From Mytilisepta virgata (lineage: Eukaryota > Mollusca > Bivalvia > Mytilida > Mytilidae), in contig CM051514.1 of NCBI GenBank assembly GCA_028015205.1, positions 24,196,150-24,260,149 on the forward strand: a stretch of DNA of 64,000 nucleotides, written 5' to 3'. Positions 12,240-23,062 of this stretch are shown in pieces. The notes under the pieces were generated by a model. That model did no database searches, was not told the origin of the DNA, and saw only the letters and a list, made by a program, of their open reading frames with translations. The number at the start of each line of letters is the position of its first letter. Within the stretch, counting starts at the first letter, position 1. The translations under genes were made by a program, and so were the position numbers.

Positions 12240-13600
12240 AGTTTTGGGGAAGGGATCTGAACCATTTTTAAGATAAAATAAGGTTTCTGATTTTGAGGGG
12301 GTGGGGATGATCCCCAGGGCTAAGATGTATAGTACATTCAACTTGTCTTGTAACCATGAGTAGTACAATATATGGTTTAGGGGTGGGGATTCCAACCATT
12401 TTTAAGATAAAATAAGGTTTCTGATTTTGAGGGGGGTGGGGATGACCCCCAGGGCTAAGATGTATATTGCATTCAACTCGTCTTGTAACCATGAGTAGTA
12501 CAATATATGGTTTAGGGGTGGGGATTCCAACCATTTTTAAGATAAAATAAGGTTTCTGATTTTGAGGGGGTGGGGATGACCCCCAGGGCTAAGATGCATA
12601 TTGCATTCAACTAGTCTTGTAACCATGAGTAGTACAATATATGGTTTAGGGGTGGAGATTTCAACCATTTTTAAGATAAATTAAGGTTTCTGGTCTTGAG
12701 GGGTAGGGGATGACCCCCGGAGCTCAGATGTATACTGCATTCAACTTGTCTTGTTATCATGAATAATAAAATATATGGTTTCAGACCCCCTATGGTACCA
12801 AATGATTCGTCTTATCATAAGGAGTAATAATATATATGGTTATAGGGTGGGGATCTCAATGGTTTTCAGAATAATAAGTATTTTGTCATTTAAGGGGGTG
12901 GGGTATGACCCCCCCCCCCCCCCCCCCCTTCAGACCCCCTATAGTACCAAATGATTCGTCTTATCATAAGGAGTAATAATATATATGGTTATAGGGTGGG
13001 GATCTCAATGGTTTTCAGAATAATAAGTATTTTGTCATTTGAGGGGGTGGGGCATGACCCCCCCCCTCAGACCCCCTATGGTACCAAATGATTCGTCTTA
13101 TCATAAAGAGTAATAATATATATGGTTATTGGTTGGGGATCTCAATGGTTTTCAGAATATTTAGTATTTTATCATTTGAAGGGGTGGGGCATGACCCCCC
13201 TCAGACCCCCCTATGGTACCAAATGATTCGTCTTATCATAAGGAGTAATAATATATATGGTTATAGGGTGGGGATCTCAATGGTTTTCAGAATATTTAGT
13301 ATTTTATCATTTGAGGGGGTGGGGCATGACCCCCCTCAGACCCCCCTATGGTACCAAATGATTCGTCTTATCATAAGGAGTAATAATATATATGGTTATA
13401 GGGTGGGGATCTCAATGGTTTTCAGAATATTTAGTATTTTATCGTTTGAGGGGGTGGGGCATGACCCCCCTCAGACCCCCCTATGGTACCAAATGATTTG
13501 TCTTATCATAAGGAGTAATAATATATATGGTTATAGGGTGGGGATCACAATGGTTTTCAAAATATTAAGTATTTTGTTATTTTAGCCTACATTTTACAGG
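12240..13600. repeat. Tandem array, 134-135 bp unit, strand-biased G/C
   Basis: Four units with CCATTTTTAAGATAAAATAA (about 12261, 12395, 12530, 12664) pass into six related units with GGTTTTCAGAATA (12861, 13010, 13147, 13282, 13417, 13552). Each carries GGGGGTGGGG and a CCCCC run. One spacer has a C tract of about 20 (12910-12929), which lengthens that unit to about 149 bp. The last four spacings are 135 bp, so the frame stays open across units (13088-13585); this is an artefact, not a gene. Confidence 0.9.
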
Positions 13601-13751
13601 CTAGGGGGTGGGGACTGACCCCCAGGGACCCAAATGTGGTACTCTGCACTCCGCCATGACCTGATGCATATACCTTCCAAATATCATGAGGCTAGCTCAA
13701 GAAACAAAAAAGTTATGTTCCGGACAAAAAATTTGATTAGAAGAGGAAGAA

Positions 13752-13948
13752 TAACTAGAATTGCAATTGCGAGCAATAGCAGATGTCGCCCCTGGCAGCC
13801 ATCTTGAAAATGGCGGCCATTTCGAAAAAAAAGTATTGATTGCACACCTTCACATAGTGATCTAACTTTCTGCCAAGTTTCATTCAATTCTATCACGGCA
13901 TCTCCGAGAACTAAGCCGGACAAAAATCATTGGAAAGAAAGAATAATA
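13752..13948 (+). mobile_element. M1, short M element without its own 3' hairpin
   Basis: Starts AACTAGAATTGCAATTGCGA, then GCAGATGTCGCCCC, one core (GGCAGCCATCTTGAAAATGG) and the block CATCTCCGAGAACTAAGCCG, then GAAAGAAAGAATAATA. M2 begins right there. The expected continuation, AACAAAGAAACGGAAG plus hairpin, is missing and is inferred to be one of the five tails at 23.1-23.4 kb. Confidence 0.8.
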
Positions 13949-14142
13949 ACTAGAATTGCAATTGCGAGCAATAGCAGATGTCGCCCCTGGCAGCCATCTT
14001 GAAAATGGCGGCCATTTCGAAAAAAAAGTATTGATTGCACACCTTCACATAGTGATCTAACTTTCTGCCAAGTTTCATTCAATTCTATCACGGCATCTCC
14101 GAGAACTAAGCCGGACAAAAATCATTGGAAAGAAAGAATAAT
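13949..14142 (+). mobile_element. M2, short M element without its own 3' hairpin
   Basis: Nearly identical to M1 over about 195 bp, including the CACGGCATCTCCGAG variant. It ends in GAAAGAAAGAATAATA, where M3 starts. By bracket matching it encloses everything from M3 to M7-M9 and closes with one of the tails before the Q hairpin. Confidence 0.8.
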
Positions 14143-14651
14143 AACTAGAATTGCAATTGCGAGCAATAGCAGATGTCGCCCCTGGCAGCCATCTTGAAAA
14201 TGGCGGCCATTTCGAAAAAAAAGTATTGATTGCACACCTTCACATAGTGATCTTACTTTCTGCCAAGTTTCATTCAATTCTATCCATGTTAAGTTTTTCG
14301 CCATTTTAACATCATTTTTCAAAATGGCCGCCAAACGTCTCCAACCGATCGCCATTTTTTTTCATCAGTTTGTTCTTCTAATTGTACTTTACAAACATAC
14401 GAAGTTTAATGAAATTCTATGGTACAGTTTTTGAGATATAAACGTTTTAAATTTTCGGAGGGTACCGATCTTTGAATGGCGGCCATCTTGAAAATGGCGG
14501 CCATTTCGAAAAAAAAAGTATTGATTGCACATCTTCACATAGTGATCTTACTTTCTGCCAAGTTTCATTCAATTCTATCCAGGCATCTCCGAGAACTAAG
14601 CCGGACAAAAATCATTGGAAAGAAAGAAAGAAAGAAAGAAAGAATAATAAT
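14143..14651 (+). mobile_element. M3, long M element, interrupted
   Basis: M-type 5' end, then two cores separated by AAACGTTTTAAATTTTCGG and CGTCTCCAACCGATCGCC, then CAGGCATCTCCGAG, (GAAA)n and AATAATAAT, where M4 begins. Differs from M1/M2 by extra cores. Inferred to be closed by the hairpin at 17018-17049. Confidence 0.75.
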
Positions 14652-15414
14652 AACTAGAATTGCAATTGCGAGCAATAGCAGATGTCGCCCCTGGCAGCCA
14701 TCTAGAAAATGGCGGCCATTTCGAAAAAAAAAGTATTGATTGCACACCTTCACATAGTGATCTTACTTTCTGCCAAGTTTCATTCAATTCTATCCATGTT
14801 AAGTTTTTCGCCATTTTAACATCATTTTTCAAAATGGCCGCCAAACGTCTCCAACCGATCGCCATTTTTTTTCATCAGTTTGTTCTTCTAATTGTACTTT
14901 ACAAACATACGAAGTTTAATGAAATTCTATGGTACAGTTTTTGAGATATAAACGTGTTAAATTACCGATCTATGAATGGCGGCCATCTTGAAAATGGCGG
15001 CCATTTTGAAAAAAAAAGTACTGATTGCACACCTTCACATAGTGATCTTACTTTCTGCCAAGTTTCATTCAATTCTATCCATGTTAAGTTTTTCGCCATT
15101 TTAACATCATTTTTCAAAATGGCCGCCAAACGTCTCCAACCGATCGCCATTTTTTTTCATGAGTTTGTTCTTCTAATTGTACTTTACAAACATACGAAGT
15201 TTAATGAAATTCTATGGTACAGTTTTTGAGATATAAACGTTTTAAATTTTCGGAGGGTACCGATCTTTGAATGGCGGCCATCTTGAAAATGGCGGCCATT
15301 TCGAAAAAAAAAGTATTGATTGCACACCTTCACATAGTGATCTTACTTTCTGCCAAGTTTCATTCAATTCTATCCAGGCATCTCCGAGAACTAAGCCGGA
15401 CAAAAATCATTGGA

Positions 15415-15458
<44 letters not shown>

Positions 15459-15529
15459 ATAATAATAATAACAAAGAAACGGAAGAATAACAATATGTCG
15501 TCCCGTGACTACGTTCGGGGCGACATAAT
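14652..15529 (+). mobile_element. M4, complete M element
   Basis: The clearest intact member: 5' end AACTAGAATTGCAATTGCGA; cores (first with the variant CCATCTAGAAAATGG); a (GAAA)n run of about ten units near 15413-15458; AATAATAATAATAACAAAG; and the 3' hairpin at 15495-15526 with outer arms ATGTCG/CGACAT and inner CCCG/CGGGG. It shows what an uninterrupted M looks like and where the others are split: inside the (AAT)n between (GAAA)n and AACAAAGAAACGG. Confidence 0.85.
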
Positions 15530-16007
15530 AACTAGAATTGCAATTGCGAGCAATAGCAGATGTCGCCCCTGGCAGCCATCTTGAAAATGGCGGCCATTTT
15601 GAAAAAAAAAGTACTGATTGCACACCTTCACATAGTGATCTTACTTTCTGCCAAGTTTCATTCAATTCTATCGATGTTAAGTTTTTCGCCATTTTAACAT
15701 CATTTTTCAAAATGGCCGCCAAACGTCTCCAACCGATCGCCATTTTTTTTCATGAGTTTGTTCTTCTAATTGTACTTTACAAACATACGAAGTTTAATGA
15801 AATTCTATGGTACAGTTTTTGAGATATAAACGTTTTAAATTTTCGGAGGGTACCGATCTTTGAATGGCGGCCATCTTGAAAATGGCGGCCATTTCGAAAA
15901 AAAAAGTATTGATTGCACATCTTCACATAGTGATCTTACTTTCTGCCAAGTTTCATTCAATTCTATCCAGGCATCTCCGAGAACTAAGCCGGACAAAAAT
16001 CATTGGA

Positions 16008-16047
<40 letters not shown>

Positions 16048-16058
16048 ATAATAATAAT
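15530..16058 (+). mobile_element. M5, long M element, interrupted
   Basis: Begins directly after the M4 hairpin and its ATAAT spacer. Has M cores, CAGGCATCTCCGAG, (GAAA)n and AATAATAATAAT, then M6. Inferred closing hairpin: 16955-16986. Confidence 0.75.
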
Positions 16059-16821
16059 AACTAGAATTGCAATTGCGAGCAATAGCAGATGTCGCCCCTG
16101 GCAGCCATCTAGAAAATGGCGGCCATTTCGAAAAAAAAAGTATTGATTGCACACCTTCACATAGTGATCTTACTTTCTGCCAAGTTTCATTCAATTCTAT
16201 CCATGTTAAGTTTTTCGCCATTTTAACATCATTTTTCAAAATGGCCGCCAAACGTCTCCAACCGATCGCCATTTTTTTTCATCAGTTTGTTCTTCTAATT
16301 GTACTTTACAAACATACGAAGTTTAATGAAATTCTATGGTACAGTTTTTGAGATATAAACGTGTTAAATTACCGATCTATGAATGGCGGCCATCTTGAAA
16401 ATGGCGGCCATTTTGAAAAAAAAAGTACTGATTGCACACCTTCACATAGTGATCTTACTTTCTGCCAAGTTTCATTCAATTCTATCCATGTTAAGTTTTT
16501 CGCCATTTTAACATCATTTTTCAAAATGGCCGCCAAACGTCTCCAACCGATCGCCATTTTTTTTCATGAGTTTGTTCTTCTAATTGTACTTTACAAACAT
16601 ACGAAGTTTAATGAAATTCTATGGTACAGTTTTTGAGATATAAACGTTTTAAATTTTCGGAGGGTACCGATCTTTGAATGGCGGCCATCTTGAAAATGGC
16701 GGCCATTTCGAAAAAAAAAGTATTGATTGCACACCTTCACATAGTGATCTTACTTTCTGCCAAGTTTCATTCAATTCTATCCAGGCATCTCCGAGAACTA
16801 AGCCGGACAAAAATCATTGGA

Positions 16822-16861
<40 letters not shown>

Positions 16862-16930
16862 ATAATAATAATAACAAAGAAACGGAAGAATAACAATATG
16901 TCGTCCCGTGACTACGTTCGGGGCGACATA
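16059..16930 (+). mobile_element. M6, complete M element with hairpin
   Basis: Shares with M4 the CCATCTAGAAAATGG variant, the internal TTAAATTACCGATCTATG joint and core order, so M4 and M6 are close copies. Its (GAAA)n run (16817-16862) leads through (AAT)n to the hairpin at 16898-16929. Two further M tails follow. Confidence 0.8.
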
Positions 16931-17051
16931 ACAAAGAAACGGAAGAATAACAATATGTCGTCCCGTGACTACGTTCGGGGCGACATAATAATAACAAAGA
17001 AACGGAAGAATAACAATATGTCGTCCCGTGACTACGTTCGGGGCGACATAA
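16931..17051 (+). mobile_element. Two stacked M 3' tails
   Basis: Each tail is AACAAAGAAACGGAAGAATA plus the M hairpin (16955-16986 and 17018-17049) with no 5' part of its own. They are read as the 3' remainders of M5 and M3, left to the right of what inserted into them. Spacing is 57 and 63 bp, differing only in the number of AAT units. Confidence 0.8.
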
Positions 17052-17895
17052 TTAAAATTTACTTTTGGCGAAACGTGAGATGTCCCCTCCCGTGCCCATT
17101 TTATGCCTGTTCTCTCCAACAAGTTGAAGAGTCGCCATCACCGATATACACTGTATACCAAGTTTCGTTAAAATCAGACTTTATATTTTTTGCCATTTTC
17201 AGCAGCCATCTTAAAAATGGAGGCCATTACGGAAATTCCGAAAATGCGCCGTGAGTCGCCATCACCCATATACCCTGTATACCAAGTTTCGTTGAAATCA
17301 GACAATGTTTACATTTTTCACCATTTGGCGGCCATCTTGAAAATGGCGGCCATTACAAAAATTCCGACAATGCGCCGTCAGTCGCCATCACCCTTATACC
17401 CTGTATACCAAGTTTCATTGAAATCGGACAATGTTTACATTTTTCACCATTTTCGGGGGCCATCTTGAAAATGGCGGCCATTACAAAAATTCCGACAATG
17501 CGCCGTCAGTCCCCATCACCTATATACCCTGTATACCAAGATTCGTTGAAATCGGACAATGTTTACATTTTTCGCGATTTTCGGCGGCCATCTTGAAAAT
17601 GGCGGCCATTACAGAAATTCCGACAATGCGCCATCAGTCGCCATCACCGTTATACCCTGTATACCAAGTTTCGTTGAAATTGGACAATGTTTACATTTTT
17701 CGCCATTTTTGGCGGCCATCTTGGAAATGGCGGCCATTTTGAAATTATAAACCGCAAAAATCACTGTAGGACTTTGGGACCTATCACCCCTCCAAGTTTC
17801 ATATTGATCGGTCCATCCATTTCCGAGGAGATAGCCGGACAAGTTCGTGCATCAGGTTGACGGAAGAAAAAGAAAAAAGTATAATAATAAGAAAA
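17052..17895 (+). mobile_element. N1, first N unit
   Basis: N 5' end: ATTAAAATTTAC, a damaged palindrome (ACTTTTGGCGAAACGT), then GAGATGTCCCCTCCCGTG. About five cores of 128 bp follow, each with TACCCTGTATACCAAG and CGGCCATCTTGAAAATGG. A unique end CCATCCATTTCCGAGGAGAT, AGCCGGACAAGTTCGTGC leads to GAAAAAGAAAAAAGTATAAT. N2 follows directly. N1 differs from N2-N5 at several positions, so it is the oldest or an outlier unit. Confidence 0.75.
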
Positions 17896-18737
17896 ATTAA
17901 AATTTACGTTTCGCGAAACGTGAGATGTCCCCTCCCGTGCCCATTTTATGCCTGTTCTCTTCAACAAGTTGAAGAGTCGCCATCACCGATATACACTGTA
18001 TACCAAGTTTCGTTAAAATCAGACTTTATATTTTTTGCCATTTTCAGCAGCCATCTTAAAAATGGAGGCCATTACGGAAATTCCGAAAATGCGCCGTGAG
18101 TCGCCATCACCCATATACCCTGTATACCAAGTTTCGTTGAAATCAGACAATGTTTACATTTTTCACCATTTGGCGGCCATCTTGAAAATGGCGGCCATTA
18201 CAAAAATTCCGACAATGCGCCGTCAGTCGCCATCACCCTTATACCCTGTATACCAAGTTTCATTGAAATCGGACAATGTTTACATTTTTCACCATTTTCG
18301 GGGGCCATCTTGAAAATGGCGGCCATTACAAAAATTCCGACAATGCGCCGTCAGTCCCCATCACCTATATACCCTGTATACCAAGATTCGTTGAAATCGG
18401 ACAATGTTTACATTTTTCGCGATTTTCGGCGGCCATCTTGAAAATGGCGGCCATTACAGAAATTCCGACAATGCGCCATCAGTCGCCATCACCGTTATAC
18501 CCTGTATACCAAGTTTCGTTGAAATTGGACAATGTTTACATTTTTCGCCATTTTTGGCGGCCATCTTGGAAATGGCGGCCATTTTGAAATTATAAACCGC
18601 AAAAAACACTGTAGGACCTTGGGACCTATCACCCCTCCAAGTTTCATATTGATCGGTCCATCCATTTCCGAGGAGATAGCCGGACAAGTTCGTGCATCAG
18701 GTTGACGGAAGAAAAAGAAAAAAGTATAATAATAAGA
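17896..18737 (+). mobile_element. N2 unit
   Basis: Same order as N1, with an intact perfect palindrome ACGTTTCGCGAAACGT at 17906-17921 touching GAGATGTCCCC. Same core number as N1; no terminal hairpin before N3 starts in the AATAATAAG tract. Confidence 0.75.
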
Positions 18738-19710
18738 ATTAAAATTTACGTTTCGCGAAACGTGAGATGTCCCCTCCCGTGCCCATTTTATGCCTGTTCT
18801 CTTCAACAAGTTGAAGAGTCGCCATCACCGATATACACTGTATACCAAGTTTCGTTAAAATCAGACTTTATATTTTTTGCCATTTTCAGCAGCCATCTTA
18901 AAAATGGAGGCCATTACGGAAATTCCGAAAATGCGCCGTGAGTCGCCATCACCCATATACCCTGTATACCAAGTTTCGTTGAAATCAGACAATGTTTACA
19001 TTTTTCACCATTTGGCGGCCATCTTGAAAATGGCGGCCATTACAAAAATTCCGACAATGCGCCGTCAGTCGCCATCACCCTTATACCCTGTATACCAAGT
19101 TTCATTGAAATCGGACAATGTTTACATTTTTCACCATTTTCGGGGGCCATCTTGAAAATGGCGGCCATTACAAAAATTCCGACAATGCGCCGTCAGTCCC
19201 CATCACCTATATACCCTGTATACCAAGATTCGTTGAAATCGGACAATGTTTACATTTTTCGCCATTTTCGGCCGCCATCTTGAAAATGGCGGCCATTACA
19301 AAACTTCCGACAATGCGCCGTCAGTTGCCATCACCCTTATACCCTGTATACCAAGTTTCATTGAAATTGGACAATGTTTACATTTTTCGCGATTTTCGGC
19401 GGCCATCTTGAAAATGGCGGCCATTACAGAAATTCCGACAATGCGCCATCAGTCGCCATCACCGTTATACCCTGTATACCAAGTTTCGTTGAAATTGGAC
19501 AATGTTTACATTTTTCGCCATTTTTGGCGGCCATCTTGGAAATGGCGGCCATTTTGAAATTATAAACCGCAAAAAACACTGTAGGACCTTGGGACCTATC
19601 ACCCCTCCAAGTTTCATATTGATCGGTCCATCCATTTCCGAGGAGATAGCCGGACAAGTTCGTGCATCAGGTTGACGGAAGAAAAAGAAAAAAGTATAAT
19701 AATAAGAAAA
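18738..19710 (+). mobile_element. N3 unit (one extra core)
   Basis: As N2 but about 130 bp longer through one added core (variant CGGCCGCCATCTTG and AAAACTTCCGACAATGCG). Otherwise almost identical to N2, which points to recent tandem copying. Confidence 0.75.
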
Positions 19711-20674
19711 ATTAAAATTTACGTTTCGCGAAACGTGAGATGTCCCCTCCCGTGCCCATTTTATGCCTGTTCTCTTCAACAAGTTGAAGAGTCGCCATCA
19801 CCGATATACACTGTATACCAAGTTTCGTTAAAATCAGACTTTATATTTTTTGCCATTTTCAGCAGCCATCTTAAAAATGGAGGCCATTACGGAAATTCCG
19901 AAAATGCGCCGTGAGTCGCCATCACCCATATACCCTGTATACCAAGTTTCGTTGAAATCAGACAATGTTTACATTTTTCACCATTTGGCGGCCATCTTGA
20001 AAATGGCGGCCATTACAAAAATTCCGACAATGCGCCGTCAGTCGCCATCACCCTTATACCCTGTATACCAAGTTTCATTGAAATCGGACAATGTTTACAT
20101 TTTTCACCATTTTCGGGGGCCATCTTGAAAATGGCGGCCATTACAAAAATTCCGACAATGCGCCGTCAGTCCCCATCACCTATATACCCTGTATACCAAG
20201 ATTCGTTGAAATCGGACAATGTTTACATTTTTCGCCATTTTCGGCCGCCATCTTGAAAATGGCGGCCATTACAAAACTTCCGACAATGCGCCGTCAGTTG
20301 CCATCACCCTTATACCCTGTATACCAAGTTTCATTGAAATTGGACAATGTTTACATTTTTCGCGATTTTCGGCGGCCATCTTGAAAATGGCGGCCATTAC
20401 AGAAATTCCGACAATGCGCCATCAGTCGCCATCACCGTTATACCCTGTATACCAAGTTTCGTTGAAATTGGACAATGTTTACATTTTTCGCCATTTTTGG
20501 CGGCCATCTTGGAAATGGCGGCCATTTTGAAATTATAAACCGCAAAAAACACTGTAGGACCTTGGGACCTATCACCCCTCCAAGTTTCATATTGATCGGT
20601 CCATCCATTTCCGAGGAGATAGCCGGACAAGTTCGTGCATCAGGTTGACGGAAGAAAAAGAAAAAAGTATAATA
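19711..20674 (+). mobile_element. N4 unit
   Basis: Same extra core as N3 and N5. Ends in AAAAAAGTATAATAATT, where N5 begins. No hairpin of its own in line; the second N tail at 21.7 kb could belong to it. Confidence 0.75.
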
Positions 20675-21654
20675 ATTAAAATTTACGTTTCGCGAAACGT
20701 GAGATGTCCCCTCCCGTGCCCATTTTATGCCTGTTCTCTTCAACAAGTTGAAGAGTCGCCATCACCGATATACACTGTATACCAAGTTTCGTTAAAATCA
20801 GACTTTATATTTTTTGCCATTTTCAGCAGCCATCTTAAAAATGGAGGCCATTACGGAAATTCCGAAAATGCGCCGTGAGTCGCCATCACCCATATACCCT
20901 GTATACCAAGTTTCGTTGAAATCAGACAATGTTTACATTTTTCACCATTTGGCGGCCATCTTGAAAATGGCGGCCATTACAAAAATTCCGACAATGCGCC
21001 GTCAGTCGCCATCACCCTTATACCCTGTATACCAAGTTTCATTGAAATCGGACAATGTTTACATTTTTCACCATTTTCGGGGGCCATCTTGAAAATGGCG
21101 GCCATTACAAAAATTCCGACAATGCGCCGTCAGTCCCCATCACCTATATACCCTGTATACCAAGATTCGTTGAAATCGGACAATGTTTACATTTTTCGCC
21201 ATTTTCGGCCGCCATCTTGAAAATGGCGGCCATTACAAAACTTCCGACAATGCGCCGTCAGTTGCCATCACCCTTATACCCTGTATACCAAGTTTCATTG
21301 AAATTGGACAATGTTTACATTTTTCGCGATTTTCGGCGGCCATCTTGAAAATGGCGGCCATTACAGAAATTCCGACAATGCGCCATCAGTCGCCATCACC
21401 GTTATACCCTGTATACCAAGTTTCGTTGAAATTGGACAATGTTTACATTTTTCGCCATTTTTGGCGGCCATCTTGGAAATGGCGGCCATTTTGAAATTAT
21501 AAACCGCAAAAAACACTGTAGGACCTTGGGACCTATCACCCCTCCAAGTTTCATATTGATCGGTCCATCCATTTCCGAGGAGATAGCCGGACAAGTTCGT
21601 GCATCAGGTTGACGGAAGAAAAAGAAAAAAGTATAATAATAAGAAAAATAAGAA
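20675..21654 (+). mobile_element. N5 unit, leading to N 3' hairpins
   Basis: Last N unit, followed by the N tail AATAAGAAACGGAGTAAAAA and hairpin. It is therefore the only N that reads as a complete element (palindrome, GAGATGTCCCC, cores, purine-rich run, hairpin). Confidence 0.8.
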
Positions 21655-21760
21655 ACGGAGTAAAAACAATATGTCCCCGACGACACTTCGTGGTCGGGGA
21701 CATAATAAGAAACGGAGTAAAAACAATATGTCCCCGACGACACTTCGTGGTCGGGGACAT
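21655..21760 (+). mobile_element. Two N 3' tails with terminal hairpins
   Basis: Hairpins at 21671-21703 and 21728-21760, 57 bp apart and identical: perfect 11-bp arms ATGTCCCCGAC/GTCGGGGACAT with an inner CAC-TTC-GTG. The right arm GGGGACAT is complementary to the N 5' motif ATGTCCCC. Only two tails exist for five N 5' ends. Confidence 0.85.
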
Positions 21761-21956
21761 AACTAGAATTGCAATTGCGAGCAATAGCAGATGTCGCCCC
21801 TGGCAGCCATCTTGAAAATGGCGGCCATTTCGAAAAAAAAGTATTGATTGCACACCTTCACATAGTGATCTAACTTTCTGCCAAGTTTCATTCAATTCTA
21901 TCACGGCATCTCCGAGAACTAAGCCGGACAAAAATCATTGGAAAGAAAGAATAATA
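21761..21956 (+). mobile_element. M7, short M element, interrupted
   Basis: Same short form as M1/M2. Starts immediately after the second N hairpin and ends at GAAAGAAAGAATAATA, where P1 begins. Inferred closing tail is among the five at 23.09-23.37 kb. Confidence 0.8.
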
Positions 21957-22324
21957 ACTAGGTATGATTGTGATCGCCAGCGAGTCACAAGATGTCTCCC
22001 AAACAAACCCCCATTGCCACTATCTAGAGCTTATCAGAAACCCCCTAAATTCAAATTATTGCAATGTCCTATATAATGACCTTTGAAACGGCGGCCATTT
22101 TGAAAATTTTAAAAGTCGTTTGCAAAACTTCAGGTCACCCTTAACATATTCCCAAAGTTTCATATTGATTGGACATTGCATCTTTGAGAAACGTCGCGGA
22201 CAACATTGAACGGAAAGAAAAAGGAAAGAAGAAGAAGAAGAAGAAGAAGAAGAAGAAGAAGAAGAATAATAATAAGAAACCGGACAAAAACAATATGTCT
22301 CCCAAAACTTTGTTTGGGAGACAT
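21957..22324 (+). mobile_element. P1, complete P element
   Basis: 5' end AACTAGGTATGATTG, an imperfect hairpin TGTGATCGC-CA-GCGAGTCACA (21969-21989), then AGATGTCTCCCAAACAAAC. One core (AACGGCGGCCATTTTGAAAA), CATCTTTGAGAAACGTCGCG, a (GAA)n run of about 13 units at 22228-22265, and a 3' hairpin (22295-22324) with arms ATGTCTCCCAAA/TTTGGGAGACAT. The 5' motif GTCTCCCAAAC and 3' arm GTTTGGGAGAC are exact complements. Confidence 0.85.
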
Positions 22325-22519
22325 AACTAGAATTGCAATTGCGAGCAATAGCAGATGTCGCCCCTGGCAGCCATCTTGAAAATGGCGGCCATTTCGAAAA
22401 AAAAGTATTGATTGCACACCTTCACATAGTGATCTAACTTTCTGCCAAGTTTCATTCAATTCTATCACGGCATCTCCGAGAACTAAGCCGGACAAAAATC
22501 ATTGGAAAGAAAGAATAAT
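22325..22519 (+). mobile_element. M8, short M element, interrupted
   Basis: M 5' end directly after the P1 hairpin; one core; ends at GAAAGAAAGAATAATA with M9 following. Confidence 0.8.
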
Positions 22520-22718
22520 AACTAGAATTGCAATTGCGAGCAATAGCAGATGTCGCCCCTGGCAGCCATCTTGAAAATGGTGGCCATTTAAAAAAAAAAG
22601 TATTGATTGCACACCTTCACATAGTGATCTAACTTTCTGCCAAGTTTCATTCAATTCTATCACGGCATCTCCGAGAACTAAGCCGGACAAAAATCATTGG
22701 AAAGAAAGAATAATAATA
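22520..22718 (+). mobile_element. M9, short M element, interrupted
   Basis: Like M8, with the small variants GAAAATGGTGGCC and an altered A-run. Ends at GAAAGAAAGAATAATAATA with P2 following. Confidence 0.8.
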
Positions 22719-23062
22719 ACTAGGTATGATTGTGATCGCCAGCGAGTCACAAGATGTCTCCCAAACAAACCCCCATTGCCACTATCTAGAGCTTATCAGA
22801 AACCCCCTAAATTCAAATTATTGCAATGTCCTATATAATGACCTTTGAAACGGCGGCCATTTTGAAAATTTTAAAAGTCGTTTGCAAAACTTCAGGTCAC
22901 CCTTAACATATTCCCAAAGTTTCATATTGATTGGACATTGCATCTTTGAGAAACGTCGCGGACAACATTGAACGGAAAGAAAAAGGAAAGAAGAAGAAGA
23001 AGAATAATAATAAGAAACCGGACAAAAACAATATGTCTCCCAAAACTTTGTTTGGGAGACAT
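22719..23062 (+). mobile_element. P2, complete P element
   Basis: Nearly identical to P1 but with a much shorter (GAA)n run (about 5 units near 22990). 3' hairpin at 23033-23062 with the same arms as P1. It is the innermost element of the right-hand stack. Confidence 0.85.

Larger units (their letters stand above)
12040..13751 (+). mobile_element. Q element, 5' part (interrupted)
   Basis: The 5' region has two adjacent perfect hairpins (12064-12099) followed directly by GATGTCTCCCCTTCC. Then come tandem cores of about 134-135 bp (12240-13600) and a unique 3' portion ending GTTCCGGACAAAAAATTTGA, TTAGAAGAGGAAGAATAA. The 3' hairpin is not here; a hairpin whose arm GAAGGGGAGACAT is exactly complementary to the 5' motif sits at 23384-23410. 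I infer that Q is one element split by the 9.6 kb of younger elements between 13752 and 23365. Confidence 0.75.

Noticed and set aside
13088..13585. 165-codon ORF with 45-residue repeats
   Set aside because: Produced by 135-bp tandem units of the Q element; no start context, no domain, and the frame closes where the period changes.
14472..21602. Many 60-145 codon ORFs on both strands
   Set aside because: All are translations of M, N and P cores (motifs such as AAILKMAAI recur in every copy); they are repeat shadows.
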